Assembly: GCA_964440115.1 (NCBI GenBank)
Contig: CAYTPV010000002.1
Location: forward strand, 248,001-312,000
From: JAEWWD01 sp964440115
Lineage (GTDB): Bacteria > Bacillota > Clostridia > Christensenellales > CAG-138
Direction: 5' to 3'
Length of the DNA stretch: 64,000 nucleotides
Position 1 is the stretch's first letter. Each line of letters begins with the position of its first letter. This document shows positions 24,042 to 32,955 of this stretch, piece after piece. Below the pieces are notes generated by a model. It was not told the origin of the DNA and made no database searches. It saw nothing but the letters and a program-made list of their open reading frames with translations. The position numbers and the translations under genes are program-made.

Positions 24042-24836
24042 ATGGGCAAACAAAAAAGACTGGCACGAATTTTCAGAGAAGACGGAAACACAATCATCAC
24101 GGCATTTGACCACGGCAGCACCTCCGGTCCGGTACCCGGAATCGTGGATATCGATGCCCCGATCAAGACGGTGGTGGATGCAGGCACGGACGCAGTAATC
24201 GTCAACATCGGCGTTGCGAAGAAATGCGAAAAGCTGCTTGGCCGCACGGGCATGATCATTCGTATGGATTTTCCCTGCACAGAATACGCGCTTGATTCAC
24301 ATGACAGCGATTTATTCCTTCAGGTGGAAGATGCGGTACGCGTAGGTGCGGATGCGGTCATATTCTCCGGCGGTCCGGACGTTGGCGGCAAAGATGTAAG
24401 CCTCGAGCGCGCCATGATGAAAATACTGTCCAAACTCGTTCGTGAGTGCGAACGCTACGGCATGCCGCTGATCGCGGAAATGTATCCCGGCGGCTGGAAT
24501 CCCCCGGCGGATGCCATCAATATCAAGAGCCTCAAGCTGGCTGCGCGTCTTGCTGCGGAATGGGGTGCGGATATGCTGAAGATGCCCTATCGTCCCGGGT
24601 ATGAAGAAGTCGTGCAGGGAACCTGGCTGCCCATCGTAGTGCTTGGCGGCGAAAAGACCAATTCTGTCGAGAGCTTCTTCCGTAATATCGACGATGCAAA
24701 GAAAGCCGGCGCACGCGGCGTTGCGATTGGCCGGAATATCTGGGGCAACGAGCACCCGGATCGCGTCATTAAACTCCTCAACGGTCTGTTCCATGAAGGC
24801 GAATCGATCGATAAGGCTCTGCAGCATTTGAAGTAA
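24042..24836 (+). CDS. DhnA/LsrF-type class I aldolase
   Basis: 264-residue TIM-barrel protein. TAFDHGSTSGP near residue 21, the FSGGPDVGG segment, IAEMYPGG, and ADMLKMPYRPG with the Schiff-base Lys at about 180 match the DeoC/LacD/FbaB-DhnA family. Members include class I fructose-bisphosphate aldolase, ADH synthase and LsrF. Together with the FGGY kinase downstream it should act on a phosphorylated sugar-like compound and release a triose phosphate; the actual substrate is not determinable. The ATG has an AAGGAGG site. First gene after the LacI operator. Confidence 0.85.
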   Translation: MGKQKRLARIFREDGNTIITAFDHGSTSGPVPGIVDIDAPIKTVVDAGTDAVIVNIGVAKKCEKLLGRTGMIIRMDFPCTEYALDSHDSDLFLQVEDAVRVGADAVIFSGGPDVGGKDVSLERAMMKILSKLVRECERYGMPLIAEMYPGGWNPPADAINIKSLKLAARLAAEWGADMLKMPYRPGYEEVVQGTWLPIVVLGGEKTNSVESFFRNIDDAKKAGARGVAIGRNIWGNEHPDRVIKLLNGLFHEGESIDKALQHLK

Positions 24837-24883
24837 GTTTCCTAGAGAAGTATTATTATGCGGCGCATACAGTGCGTCATATA

Positions 24884-24909
24884 CCGGCGCCCGCGTTTGC
24901 GGGCGCCGG
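24884..24909 (+). other. GC-rich hairpin between the aldolase and kinase genes
   Basis: CCGGCGCCCGC-GTTT-GCGGGCGCCGG, an 11-bp stem without a U-tract, 30 bases before the kinase start. It is more likely an mRNA stability or processing element than a terminator. Confidence 0.5.
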
Positions 24910-24939
24910 AAGTTGCAAGTATGCGATGTTGGAGTGTAT

Positions 24940-26415
24940 ATGAACAAATCGTACCTGGTGGGAATCGACATAGGCACAAGCAGCGTCAAAGTGGTGCTGA
25001 CGGATACGCATGGCGTCAAGCTGTACAGCCATTGCCGCCCTCATGAAATTTTGCAGCCGCATCCCGGTTATGTGGAGCAGGATGCACAAAACGCGTGGTG
25101 GGTTGGTGCAAAAGAAGGTATACAGGCCTGTATCTGCGGTTCCGGCGTGGATGCGGCACATATCGCCGGCATTTGTGCGAGCGGCATGGTGCCATCTTTT
25201 TGCCCGCTGGATCAGCAGGGCATGCCGGTACGGCCTGCCATACTCTATCGGGATAACAGAGCGATTGCACAGGCGGAGCGCCTGACGCGCGAACTTGGCT
25301 TTGCGTTTTCATTGCAGGATATTATGCCTAAGCTTCTCTGGCTCAAAGAACAGGAGCCTGAAAGCTATGGGCGCATACGAATGGTATTGAACCCGCATTC
25401 GTATGTCGCGTATAAACTAACGGGGCAATACAGTGTGGATAAGGATATTGCTACAATTTTTGGCGGCATATTCGACGAACATACGGGTGCATGGATGACG
25501 CAGCGCGTGCGTGACATGGGCCTTGATCCAAATTTCCTGCCGCCGATATTCCGGCCAACGGATGTTGTCGGACGCGTAACAAGCGAAGCAGCCGCACAAA
25601 CGGGGCTGCGGGAAGGAACTCCTGTCGTCGCGGGTACGGGTGATTCCTATACGGTGTTGGTTGGTACGGGAACGGTAGAGGCCGGGGAAGGCGCAATTTA
25701 TCTTGGAACGGCCGCAACATTTCTGGGTCTGCGGCGGTCTTTGGACCAGTTGCGCGACTGCGCTCCATTTGCGACAGGCGACGCGGTTTTCCTTGCCAAT
25801 GTACTGACCGGCGGCGAGATTACCCGCTGGTTTGGAAAATCCGTGCTGACGAATTCTGCGGGGTATGATGAACTAGAGGCGCATGCGCGTGCCGTGCCTG
25901 CGGGCGCAGATCATCTGTATATGCTGCCGCATTTGCTCGGCGAGCGTACGCCGCGCACGAATCCTCTTGCCGTGGGCACCTTGTTTGGGCTGACCAGCGG
26001 CCACACCATCGGCCATATTTACCGCGCGCTGCTCGAAGGAGTAGCATATGCTTTGCGGGAATCATATGAGGCAGCGTATATGCCGCTCACACGTGTGGTT
26101 GTCGGCGGCGGCGGCGGCAACAGCCCTCTGTGGAGGCAGATGCTTGCCGATGTGCTTCGATTGGAGCTCGAATATATGCCTGCGGCGGACAACGCGCTTG
26201 GCACTGCATATGTGGCAGGACTTTCCATCGGCATATTCGACGGCTTTGGAACTATGAAACGGGAATGGCTCAGCAAAAAGCAGATCGTGTCGCCGGACCC
26301 TGTTGCGGCGGATGCTTACAACAAACATTATGCATTCTATAAAGAACTGAACGCCATCATGCAGCCGGCGTACCGGCTGCGCAGCGAGCTGTTTTCAAAG
26401 GAGGCGCAAGTATGA
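24940..26415 (+). CDS. FGGY-family carbohydrate kinase
   Basis: 491 residues. The N-terminal LVGIDIGTSSVKVVLTD phosphate-binding strand, PGYVEQDAQNAWWVG, and RPAILYRDNRAIAQAE match xylulokinase/LsrK-like kinases. The C-terminal half has GTAATFLGLRR and the VVGGGGGNSPLWRQMLADVL adenosine motif. It phosphorylates a sugar or sugar-like compound with ATP before the aldolase step. The ATG at 24940 has GGAG 7 bases upstream; a start 27 bases earlier is less good. The stop overlaps the next ATG (ATGA). Confidence 0.9.
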   Translation: MNKSYLVGIDIGTSSVKVVLTDTHGVKLYSHCRPHEILQPHPGYVEQDAQNAWWVGAKEGIQACICGSGVDAAHIAGICASGMVPSFCPLDQQGMPVRPAILYRDNRAIAQAERLTRELGFAFSLQDIMPKLLWLKEQEPESYGRIRMVLNPHSYVAYKLTGQYSVDKDIATIFGGIFDEHTGAWMTQRVRDMGLDPNFLPPIFRPTDVVGRVTSEAAAQTGLREGTPVVAGTGDSYTVLVGTGTVEAGEGAIYLGTAATFLGLRRSLDQLRDCAPFATGDAVFLANVLTGGEITRWFGKSVLTNSAGYDELEAHARAVPAGADHLYMLPHLLGERTPRTNPLAVGTLFGLTSGHTIGHIYRALLEGVAYALRESYEAAYMPLTRVVVGGGGGNSPLWRQMLADVLRLELEYMPAADNALGTAYVAGLSIGIFDGFGTMKREWLSKKQIVSPDPVAADAYNKHYAFYKELNAIMQPAYRLRSELFSKEAQV

Positions 26416-27053
26416 AAATCAACGCATTTGTCGCAAGTTCCAGCCGCAAGGGCAATACCGCCACTGCAGCAAATAAATTGCTTGAGGGTGCGCAGGCGGC
26501 TGGTGCGCAGACGAAAATATTCTATTTAAATGAGTACGCCATAAAACCGTGTATTGGCTGCAGGGTCTGTGAACGCACGAATGAATGCATACACAAAGGC
26601 GACGATGTGGATAAGCTGCACGAAGCTATCCTTGAGGCGGATGCTTACGTGCTGGGAACGCCGACGTATTACGGTGATATCGTTGGTCAGTTCAAGATGT
26701 TCGTCGATCGCTGTTATCCATTTGTAGATATTAAGAAAGATTATGAAACAAAGCAGCTATCGTTTGGCAGCATTATTGAAACGCGTAAACCCGGCATATT
26801 GATTGCCGTAAGCGGCGGTCATGGAGAATCGGTGTTTGATAGCCATATGAAGGTTGGCTTCCATTGCCTGAACGATATCAACGGATATCTGTGGCGGGAG
26901 GAATTGATTCCCTTTACGACATGGACGCCCGTGAAGGATATGCCGGAACGCCTGCAGGAGCTTTATAATACGGGCGTTGCCCTTGTCGAGCATATTCGTT
27001 CGGGCGCGGGCGAGGATGTGGCGCGCACGAAAGCGTTTAGGGAAAGGTTTTAA
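26412..27053 (+). CDS. NAD(P)H-dependent FMN reductase-like flavoprotein
   Basis: 213-residue flavodoxin-fold protein. SSSRKGNTATAANKL is the FMN phosphate loop and GTPTYYGDIVGQFKMFVDR binds the flavin. CIGCRVCERTNECIHKGDD is the Cys cluster seen in iron-sulfur-flavoprotein-like reductases. It is translationally coupled to the kinase gene, with AAAGGAGG upstream. Its role could be electron delivery to, or reduction of, a pathway intermediate. A second, distant member of the fold is encoded at 40220, beside the molybdenum hydroxylase. Confidence 0.82.
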   Translation: MKINAFVASSSRKGNTATAANKLLEGAQAAGAQTKIFYLNEYAIKPCIGCRVCERTNECIHKGDDVDKLHEAILEADAYVLGTPTYYGDIVGQFKMFVDRCYPFVDIKKDYETKQLSFGSIIETRKPGILIAVSGGHGESVFDSHMKVGFHCLNDINGYLWREELIPFTTWTPVKDMPERLQELYNTGVALVEHIRSGAGEDVARTKAFRERF

Positions 27054-27073
27054 GAAAGCAGAGGGAATACAAT

Positions 27074-28099
27074 ATGAAGAAAGCAGTTATCGTTGCGAAG
27101 GAAACCGTAGAACTGTGGGATGCGCCCATACCTGAAATAGCGGAAGATGAAGTGCTCATCCGCGTAAAGGCCTGCGGACTGTGCACATTTGAACAAAGGT
27201 ATTTCTCCGGCATGAAGGAACAGTATCCGTTCAATGGCGGACATGAAGTTTCCGGTATTGCAGAAAAAGTCGGCAGCAAGGTCGGGTCCGATGTGCGCGT
27301 GGGCGACCATGTGGTGGTAGCGGCCATCACGCGCTGTGGCGACTGCTATTACTGCCGTCGTGGGCTGGACAATATGTGCGTGCATGGCGGGGACGACGCC
27401 GCGCCCGGCGAACTGTGGGGCCCCGGTGGATTAAGCGAATACATGGTGGCAAAGGGCCATCAGGTATATAAGGTAAACGAGAGCCTGGATTTCGCCCACG
27501 CGACGCTGGCTGAACCCTGGGCCTGCGTGCTCAGGAGCATGGAAAAAGGCAATGTACGTTACGGCGATACCGTTGTGATCACCGGCGCGGGCATCATGGG
27601 ACTGCTGCATGTAAAAGCAGCTAAGCTCTCCGGCCTCAAGGCCATCATCACTGAAGTCGACGAAAAGCGCAAGGCCATGGCGAAGAGCATCGGCGCGGAT
27701 CGCGTTGTGGATCCTCTCAAAGAGAACCTGTACGAAATCGTCATGCAGGAGACGGGCGGCATCGGCGCGGAGGCTGTGTTCTATACAGCCGGTGGCGTGA
27801 AAGCTTGTGAAGAGGGCATCAAAGTGCTCGCCAAAGGCGGCACGATCGTATTCTACGGTGCGATTTATCCCAAGGGCATGATGAACATCGACCCGAACAA
27901 AATGCATTATGACGAAATAAATGTCACAGGACTCATCTCCACCACAAAGGAGAGCTTCCGTCAGTCCGCCCGCATGCTGTCCGAGGGCATTGTGGATCTT
28001 TCCATGTTTGTCAGCGAGCAGGTGGAACTGGAGAAGGTCGACTACGCGTTCAGGCGCGCTGTGTCACCCGATACATATCGTGTTATCGTGAAACTGTAG
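27074..28099 (+). CDS. Zinc-dependent medium-chain dehydrogenase
   Basis: 341 residues, MDR superfamily. Catalytic zinc ligands are in ACGLCTFE and GGHEVSG. The structural zinc site is CGDCYYCRRGLDNMC (four Cys). The Rossmann motif is TGAGIMGLLH, with Glu after the second strand (ITEVDEKR), which suggests NAD+. It resembles sorbitol/threonine-type dehydrogenases. It is paralogous to the enzyme at 29169, sharing ACGLCTxE and FSG near the active site. Third gene of the LacI-controlled operon; probably oxidises a polyol or sugar alcohol. Confidence 0.87.
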   Translation: MKKAVIVAKETVELWDAPIPEIAEDEVLIRVKACGLCTFEQRYFSGMKEQYPFNGGHEVSGIAEKVGSKVGSDVRVGDHVVVAAITRCGDCYYCRRGLDNMCVHGGDDAAPGELWGPGGLSEYMVAKGHQVYKVNESLDFAHATLAEPWACVLRSMEKGNVRYGDTVVITGAGIMGLLHVKAAKLSGLKAIITEVDEKRKAMAKSIGADRVVDPLKENLYEIVMQETGGIGAEAVFYTAGGVKACEEGIKVLAKGGTIVFYGAIYPKGMMNIDPNKMHYDEINVTGLISTTKESFRQSARMLSEGIVDLSMFVSEQVELEKVDYAFRRAVSPDTYRVIVKL

Positions 28100-28118
28100 G
28101 CTGTATAAGGAGTTTACT

Positions 28119-29108
28119 ATGAAGGCATTGGTCAGGAACAGCGATACACCGCGCGATTTTTCTTTGCAGCAGGTTGACGAGCCTGTGCTGACTCCCGGTA
28201 AGGTCAAAATTAAGGTTGCTTATGCGGGCATTTGCGGCAGCGACCTGCACATTTACTTGGGCTACGAGCCGGGTCTGCCGCAGGGCGTACACGGCCATGA
28301 ATTCTCCGGTGTTATCACAGAAGTAGCCGAGGGCGTGACCGGCTTTGTACCCGGCGATCATGTAACGGTAGAGCATACCTATTCTACCTGCGGCCGCTGC
28401 GAATACTGCCGCACGGGGCGGTATCAGCTCTGTGAGAAACGCGAATCGCTCGGTTTTGACATTCAGGGCGCTTTTTCCGAATATGTCGTGACGGACCCGC
28501 AATATATCCATAAGCTGCCTGCGAGCTTTGACCTGAAAAAAGGTGCGCTGACGGAACCACTTGCCTGCATTTTTCATGCGATACGCCTGATCGAGGTCAA
28601 GCCCGCGATGCCTGTGCTGGTGGTTGGGCCGGGGCCCATGGGTCTGCTGTGCGCACTTGCTTTGAAAGCGCATGGGTGCAAGGTGGATATCGTGGGCGCT
28701 CCGCAGGACGCTGAACGCCTGGAGCGCGCCGTTAAAGCGGGGTTGCATGTGGTGGATGGAAACTCCGTTGCGGAAAAATCATACCCCGTGGTCGCCGAGT
28801 GCTCCGGCAGCGGCGGCGGCGTGAGGGCTGCGATCCGCGCGGTGAAAAAAGGCGGTACTTTGCTGCAGGTTGGCATCACCAACGGGGATGTCGCGCTCCC
28901 GTATGAACAGCTTGTATACAAAGAACTGAAAATTCAGGGTACGTTCTGCCATACCTGGCCGGACTGGGATCAAGCAATCCGGATGCAGGAAGCCGGATTA
29001 CTGGATATTTCTCCGGTCATTACGGATGTGGTACCTCTTGAGGACTGGAAAGAAGCGTTTGAACGCTTGCTGGACAAAAAGGGTATGAAGACTTTATTCG
29101 CACTCTAA
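28119..29108 (+). CDS. Zinc-dependent medium-chain dehydrogenase (sorbitol/threonine dehydrogenase-like)
   Basis: 329 residues. AGICGSDLHIYLG and HGHEFSG supply the catalytic zinc; CGRCEYCRTGRYQLC binds structural zinc. The nucleotide motif is VVGPGPMGLL. Unlike its two neighbours it has the standard CGSDLH motif, so it represents a different subgroup and likely a different substrate or step. It has an AAGGAG site and lies 19 bases after the previous gene. A terminator-like hairpin follows. Confidence 0.87.
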   Translation: MKALVRNSDTPRDFSLQQVDEPVLTPGKVKIKVAYAGICGSDLHIYLGYEPGLPQGVHGHEFSGVITEVAEGVTGFVPGDHVTVEHTYSTCGRCEYCRTGRYQLCEKRESLGFDIQGAFSEYVVTDPQYIHKLPASFDLKKGALTEPLACIFHAIRLIEVKPAMPVLVVGPGPMGLLCALALKAHGCKVDIVGAPQDAERLERAVKAGLHVVDGNSVAEKSYPVVAECSGSGGGVRAAIRAVKKGGTLLQVGITNGDVALPYEQLVYKELKIQGTFCHTWPDWDQAIRMQEAGLLDISPVITDVVPLEDWKEAFERLLDKKGMKTLFAL

Positions 29109-29115
29109 TCGATAC

Positions 29116-29154
29116 AAAGCGCCGGGGTGGTTATTGCTGCCCGGCGTTTGTTTT
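29116..29154 (+). terminator. Terminator-like hairpin between two dehydrogenase genes
   Basis: CGCCGGG / CCCGGCG stem (29120-29126, 29140-29146) followed by TTTGTTTT. The next gene starts only 15 bases later, so it probably gives partial termination, lowering expression of the last dehydrogenase. Confidence 0.5.
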
Positions 29155-29168
29155 AGGAGGATTTGTAA

Positions 29169-30206
29169 ATGAAGGTCAGACAGATACAGTTTAACGGCGT
29201 AGGCCGTATGGAATATGTGGAGCGGGAGCTTGCGCCGCTTGCAGCAGACGAAGTGCTGGTGAAGGTGGAAGCCTGCGGCCTTTGCACCTGGGAACGTCAT
29301 ATCTTTTCCGGAGAAGAAAGCATGCCGTTTCCGTTTGTGGGCGGACATGAGATAGCGGCGACTGTGCTGGAAAAGGGCAGGCATGTGGCCGATAACATAC
29401 GCATCGGCATGCCTGCGGCTATTGCAAAATGGCAGCGCTGCAATGCCTGCGAATCCTGCCGACGCGGGTATGACAACCATTGTGAGCAGAATTTTGCACC
29501 GTCCGATCTGCCTTATTCCGGCCCGGGCGGCTTTGCGGATTATCTGGTCTGCAAGTATTATGAGGTGTTTCCGTTTTCGCCGGATATGCCCGTGCATTAC
29601 GCGGCGATAGGTGAACCGGTTGCGTGCGTGACGCGCGGTATCAGCCGTCTTAACGTTGTGGCTGGAGATACGGTCGCCGTCGTGGGCGCGGGATTTATGG
29701 GTCTGCTGTTCCTGAAGTTGTTAAAGCTGCAGGGCTGCAAAGTGATCGTGGTGCAGCGCAGTGAAAAGCGCCGCGAGAATGCGAAATTGGCCGGGGCGGA
29801 TGTCGTGATCGACCCTGCCGAAGGCGACTGGAGCGAGCGCATAGTGGAATTGACCGGCGGCACTGGCGCGGCGGCTGTCGTTTATACGGCCGGTGGTTCC
29901 AAGGTGCTCAATGGATGCATGCGCGCCGCACGTACAGGTGCGACTGTGCTGCTGTACGCGCCGACGCTCGAAGAAAGCGCGCAGCTCGATATCGATATGG
30001 TTCACTTTAAGGAACTAGTATTGACGGGTGCCCTGCGTCACGATAAAGAAAGCTTCCGTCAGGCGGTGCGGCTGCTGGGCAGCGGGTTGCTGGAGTATTC
30101 GGGTATCAATCTGGATTTCGGCAGGTTTGAGCGTTTTGAAGACGAAATGCGCCGCGCCGATGAGGACAGGGAGATCCATCGCATACTGCTTCGCTGGGAT
30201 AAATAA
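29169..30206 (+). CDS. Zinc-dependent medium-chain dehydrogenase
   Basis: 345 residues, close in plan to the enzyme at 27074: ACGLCTWERHIFSG, GGHEIAA, CNACESCRRGYDNHC and VGAGFMGLL. After the second Rossmann strand is VVQRSEKR, with Gln-Arg instead of an acidic residue, so cofactor preference may differ from its paralogue (NADP rather than NAD, tentative). Strong AGGAGG site. Last gene of the operon; a terminator follows at 30230. Confidence 0.85.
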   Translation: MKVRQIQFNGVGRMEYVERELAPLAADEVLVKVEACGLCTWERHIFSGEESMPFPFVGGHEIAATVLEKGRHVADNIRIGMPAAIAKWQRCNACESCRRGYDNHCEQNFAPSDLPYSGPGGFADYLVCKYYEVFPFSPDMPVHYAAIGEPVACVTRGISRLNVVAGDTVAVVGAGFMGLLFLKLLKLQGCKVIVVQRSEKRRENAKLAGADVVIDPAEGDWSERIVELTGGTGAAAVVYTAGGSKVLNGCMRAARTGATVLLYAPTLEESAQLDIDMVHFKELVLTGALRHDKESFRQAVRLLGSGLLEYSGINLDFGRFERFEDEMRRADEDREIHRILLRWDK

Positions 30207-30229
30207 ACAGAGTTTATTCCTAATATATA

Positions 30230-30272
30230 GAGCGCCTGACATTTCGCAGCCGAACTGTCAGGCGCTCCATCT
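30230..30272 (+). terminator. Terminator of the LacI-controlled operon
   Basis: GAGCGCCTGACA / TGTCAGGCGCTC (30230-30241, 30256-30267), a 12-bp stem followed by CATCTT. Confidence 0.7.
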
Positions 30273-30281
30273 TATAATTAT

Positions 30282-30320
30282 AGTAAAAAAGAGGCTCAGC
30301 TTACAAAGCGAGCCTCTTTT
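30282..30320 (-). terminator. Terminator of the GntR-amidohydrolase operon
   Basis: AAAAGAGGCTC / GAGCCTCTTTT (30287-30297, 30310-30320). On the minus strand it ends in TTTTTTACTA. It lies 26 bases beyond the amidohydrolase stop. Confidence 0.85.
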
Positions 30321-30345
30321 GCTGTGATTTTTATTCGTACAGACA

Positions 30346-31749
30346 TTACGCCTTAAAAGCGTTGATGCGAATTTGCTGGCCCCACTGTTCGTTGCCAAGG
30401 CCAGTGTCTTCCCGCAGGGATGCCGCGGCAGACTGGCAATCCGAGAGCGCCTTTGCCCCATCAAGCATTGTGTACCTGCCTTCATCAAGCACGACAGTGC
30501 CGCCGACGACCACGGTATCCACATTTTCTTCTGAAGAAGAATATACCAGCGTGGCTATGGGATCTGCCATGGGTACGGCCTTAGGCGTCTTGGGATTGAA
30601 CAGGAAGAAATCCGCTTTCTTGCCTGCTTCGATGGAACCAAGATCCTTCTCGCGGCCAATTGCCCGTGCGCCGCCTATGGTGGCCATTTCAATTACCTCG
30701 GCCGCGTTCACAATGCTCGCATCCCTGCGCACGCATTTGTGAATGAGAGCGGTGGCTTTGATGACTTCGAGCATATCCTGCATATCGCTGCTGGCCGCGC
30801 CGTCCGTTGCAAGTGAAATGCCAAGGCCTGCCTTCTGGAATTCGGGAACGGGAGCTACGCCCGACGCGAGTATCATGTTGGCAACAGGGCAGTGCGCGAC
30901 CTTAACATCATATTTCTGGAAGGTAGCGATATCGTCTTCCTGCATGTTTACACAGTGCACGGCAATGAGATTGGGCCCAAGGAAGCCGGTTTCCTCCAGA
31001 AACGGGATGGTGTCCTTGCCATATGTAGCGCGGCTGAATTCATCGTCGTCGCCCGTTTCATTGATATGCATGGTCAGCAGCAGACCGTATTGGTCCGCAA
31101 GCTCTCGGCAGCGCTGATAGCCCTCTTTGGAAACATCCCATATGATACCCGGGGCGATAGCAATGCTGATGCGCGAGTGATCCTTATACTGTTTGGCCAG
31201 TTTTTCAATGGCCGCAAAGAAATCATCTTCCGTTTCACATACCGGAGGTTTATATGGCAGCGAAGATACGTTGGTATATCCGCGCCCGAGTATGCCGCGA
31301 ATGCCGGTTCGTTCAAATGCTTCGATAACGGCTTCGTCTATGCCGTAATTGCCGTGGCAGTACTGATAATCGAGAACGGTTGTGATGCCGGAGTGCAGGT
31401 TTTCCATGCAGCCGACAACCGCGCCTGCATGCGCGCGCTCAGGCGTAATACGCCATATGGCACGGCGAACGGAACTGTCCAGCCAGTCGAACAGCGTTTT
31501 ATCGCGGCCGAGTCCCTTGAGCAGTACCTGGAATAAATGACAGTGCGTGTTGATGAAGCCGGGAAATATCGCCTTATCAGCAGCATCAATGACTCGTTCT
31601 GCGCTGTATGCGCAGAGTATTTCTTCATTCGTACCAACTGCCGCTATGGTATCACCCTGCACGGCAATCGCGGCGTCACTAAGTACCCGCCTGTTTGCAT
31701 CCATTGTGACAATACAGGCGTTTTTAACAATCAGGTCTGCTTGTTTCAT
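30346..31749 (-). CDS. Amidohydrolase-family deaminase/chlorohydrolase-like enzyme (SsnA/TrzA group)
   Basis: 467 residues. Metal ligands are NTHCHLFQ (HxH), His in LLTMHINETGDDDE, His in LIAVHCVNM, and Asp in LATDGAASSDMQD. Subtype features such as HSGITTVLDYQYCHG match the group containing 8-oxoguanine deaminase, SsnA and atrazine-type hydrolases, which remove an amino group from an N-heterocycle. It is transcribed after the GntR gene and is divergent from the Fe-dehydrogenase/Mch operon. A second, distinct member lies at 45157. AAGGAG site before the ATG. Confidence 0.88.
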   Translation of the reverse strand: MKQADLIVKNACIVTMDANRRVLSDAAIAVQGDTIAAVGTNEEILCAYSAERVIDAADKAIFPGFINTHCHLFQVLLKGLGRDKTLFDWLDSSVRRAIWRITPERAHAGAVVGCMENLHSGITTVLDYQYCHGNYGIDEAVIEAFERTGIRGILGRGYTNVSSLPYKPPVCETEDDFFAAIEKLAKQYKDHSRISIAIAPGIIWDVSKEGYQRCRELADQYGLLLTMHINETGDDDEFSRATYGKDTIPFLEETGFLGPNLIAVHCVNMQEDDIATFQKYDVKVAHCPVANMILASGVAPVPEFQKAGLGISLATDGAASSDMQDMLEVIKATALIHKCVRRDASIVNAAEVIEMATIGGARAIGREKDLGSIEAGKKADFFLFNPKTPKAVPMADPIATLVYSSSEENVDTVVVGGTVVLDEGRYTMLDGAKALSDCQSAAASLREDTGLGNEQWGQQIRINAFKA

Positions 31750-31815
31750 TTGGAAGTGCTCCTTATGCTGTGAAAAATGCTAGACTGCGCCTATGCAGCC
31801 TGTAAAAAGACAGAC

Positions 31816-32568
31816 TTACCAGTTTTTTCGCAGGAAACGGATGCTGATGGTATCGCGTCTGAAGTAGATATACGAATGTACGACGATTTCATGGTCGAAA
31901 TTGTATCCATGGTCCTCCATGAGTATCACAGGCTCGTTTTCATTTATTTTGAGTATGTGTGTAAGCCATGGCTCAGCAATCAGTACATCCACGCGGGCCA
32001 TGGTATAGGCCATAGTCGTTTGACAGTAGCGATCCAGAAACTTGTAATGACTGCAGTCTTTCAGAAGGGAAATAGATTCTTTCCCGCGCCCGGAAAAACT
32101 CCCGGCGATATGGTCCACGCAGTAAGCCACGGGTTTTTCATCGGCTAAGAACAGCTTCTCAACATTGAGATAACTGTTTTCGGTACCGAACGCCGGATCG
32201 TTCTCATAAACAAATCCAAGACGTTTGGTTTCTACACGGGGTGAATACCCCATTTCCTGCAGCATGTGATACAGTTCTGGATTGATATCCTGACGACCGG
32301 TGATGTTGGCGATCATAGGGTTTGCGATGGTGCCCTTGCTTCTGCGGCGCGTAACAATGCCCATTTCTTCGAGCGACATCAGCGCATCGCGCAATACGTT
32401 GCGGCTGACGCCAAGCCGCTGAGAAAGCAAATCTTCATTAGGCAGCTTAAACGGCTTTCCGTCGCGTGCGTTTTCTTTTATGATGGCAATGAGGGCATCT
32501 CTTGTTTTATGGGATAATTGAGCATTGTCAACACGTGTGATCTGCAGTTCTTGATCCATCTGCTTCAT
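31816..32568 (-). CDS. GntR/HutC-family regulator with UTRA domain
   Basis: 250 residues. The winged helix at about 20-85 (FKLPNEDLLSQRLGVSRNVLRDALMSLEEMGIVTRR) is followed by a UTRA-type ligand domain ending EPVILMEDHGYNFDHEIVVHSYIYFR. HutC-type regulators sense catabolic substrates. It is divergent from the Fe-dehydrogenase operon and upstream of the amidohydrolase gene, so it probably controls both. It is not a close copy of the GntR at 49472, though both share the UTRA layout. Confidence 0.87.
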   Translation of the reverse strand: MKQMDQELQITRVDNAQLSHKTRDALIAIIKENARDGKPFKLPNEDLLSQRLGVSRNVLRDALMSLEEMGIVTRRRSKGTIANPMIANITGRQDINPELYHMLQEMGYSPRVETKRLGFVYENDPAFGTENSYLNVEKLFLADEKPVAYCVDHIAGSFSGRGKESISLLKDCSHYKFLDRYCQTTMAYTMARVDVLIAEPWLTHILKINENEPVILMEDHGYNFDHEIVVHSYIYFRRDTISIRFLRKNW

Positions 32569-32593
32569 CGCATCCTATTTATTATTAATTCCG

Positions 32594-32622
32594 ATTATAG
32601 CATAATGTGCTAGATCATACAA
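32594..32622 (-). promoter_or_regulatory. Promoter of the GntR-amidohydrolase operon
   Basis: Minus strand: TTGTAT, 17 bases, TATAAT, with the -10 about 26 bases before the ATG. Confidence 0.7.
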
Positions 32623-32676
32623 GATACAAAGGCGCATTCTGTCGATCGGGCTTATTTGTCGGCGCTAGCGGGAATA

Positions 32677-32705
32677 TTGACACGTTAATATTGTGACGAT
32701 ATAAT
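32677..32705 (+). promoter_or_regulatory. Promoter of the Fe-dehydrogenase/Mch operon
   Basis: TTGACA, 17 bases, TATAAT: full consensus. The spacer holds the inverted repeat AATATT (32673 and 32687), a possible GntR site. The gene start is 250 bases downstream. Confidence 0.85.
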
Positions 32706-32711
32706 GATAGC

Positions 32712-32955
32712 AGAGTCCATCTTGTATTTTACGGCGGAATCGCCCGCAAAAAGCAAAGCTTGTTGAGGGATCCTTCCGGCAGTACACTCGGCATGGCGGA
32801 GTATAATTGCAATGACTATTCTTGCAAGTCACTCTTCCATCAGGGTCGTACGGGCCGGTTTTTATTTTCAAGACAATGGTGTCTTGCACAATTTGTAGTT
32901 CTTCTGGTTTTACTGACATTTCACAATACTATCGGGCTATAAGGAGGCTTTCAAA
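32712..32955 (+). promoter_or_regulatory. Long 5' leader of the Fe-dehydrogenase operon
   Basis: About 245 untranslated bases. Visible hairpins are GGCG-GAAT-CGCC near 32731 and CAAGACA-ATGG-TGTCTTG near 32869. No recognised riboswitch consensus and no credible gene on either strand were seen. Confidence 0.4.

Noticed and set aside
22901..26415. Autoinducer-2 (lsr) operon
   Set aside because: Only the kinase and aldolase folds fit; lsrR, lsrB, lsrACD and lsrG are missing and the regulator is LacI-type.
32665..32919. 84-codon minus-strand open frame in the Fe-dehydrogenase leader
   Set aside because: It overlaps the plus-strand promoter, has no ribosome site and a Cys/Arg-rich sequence without a recognisable domain.
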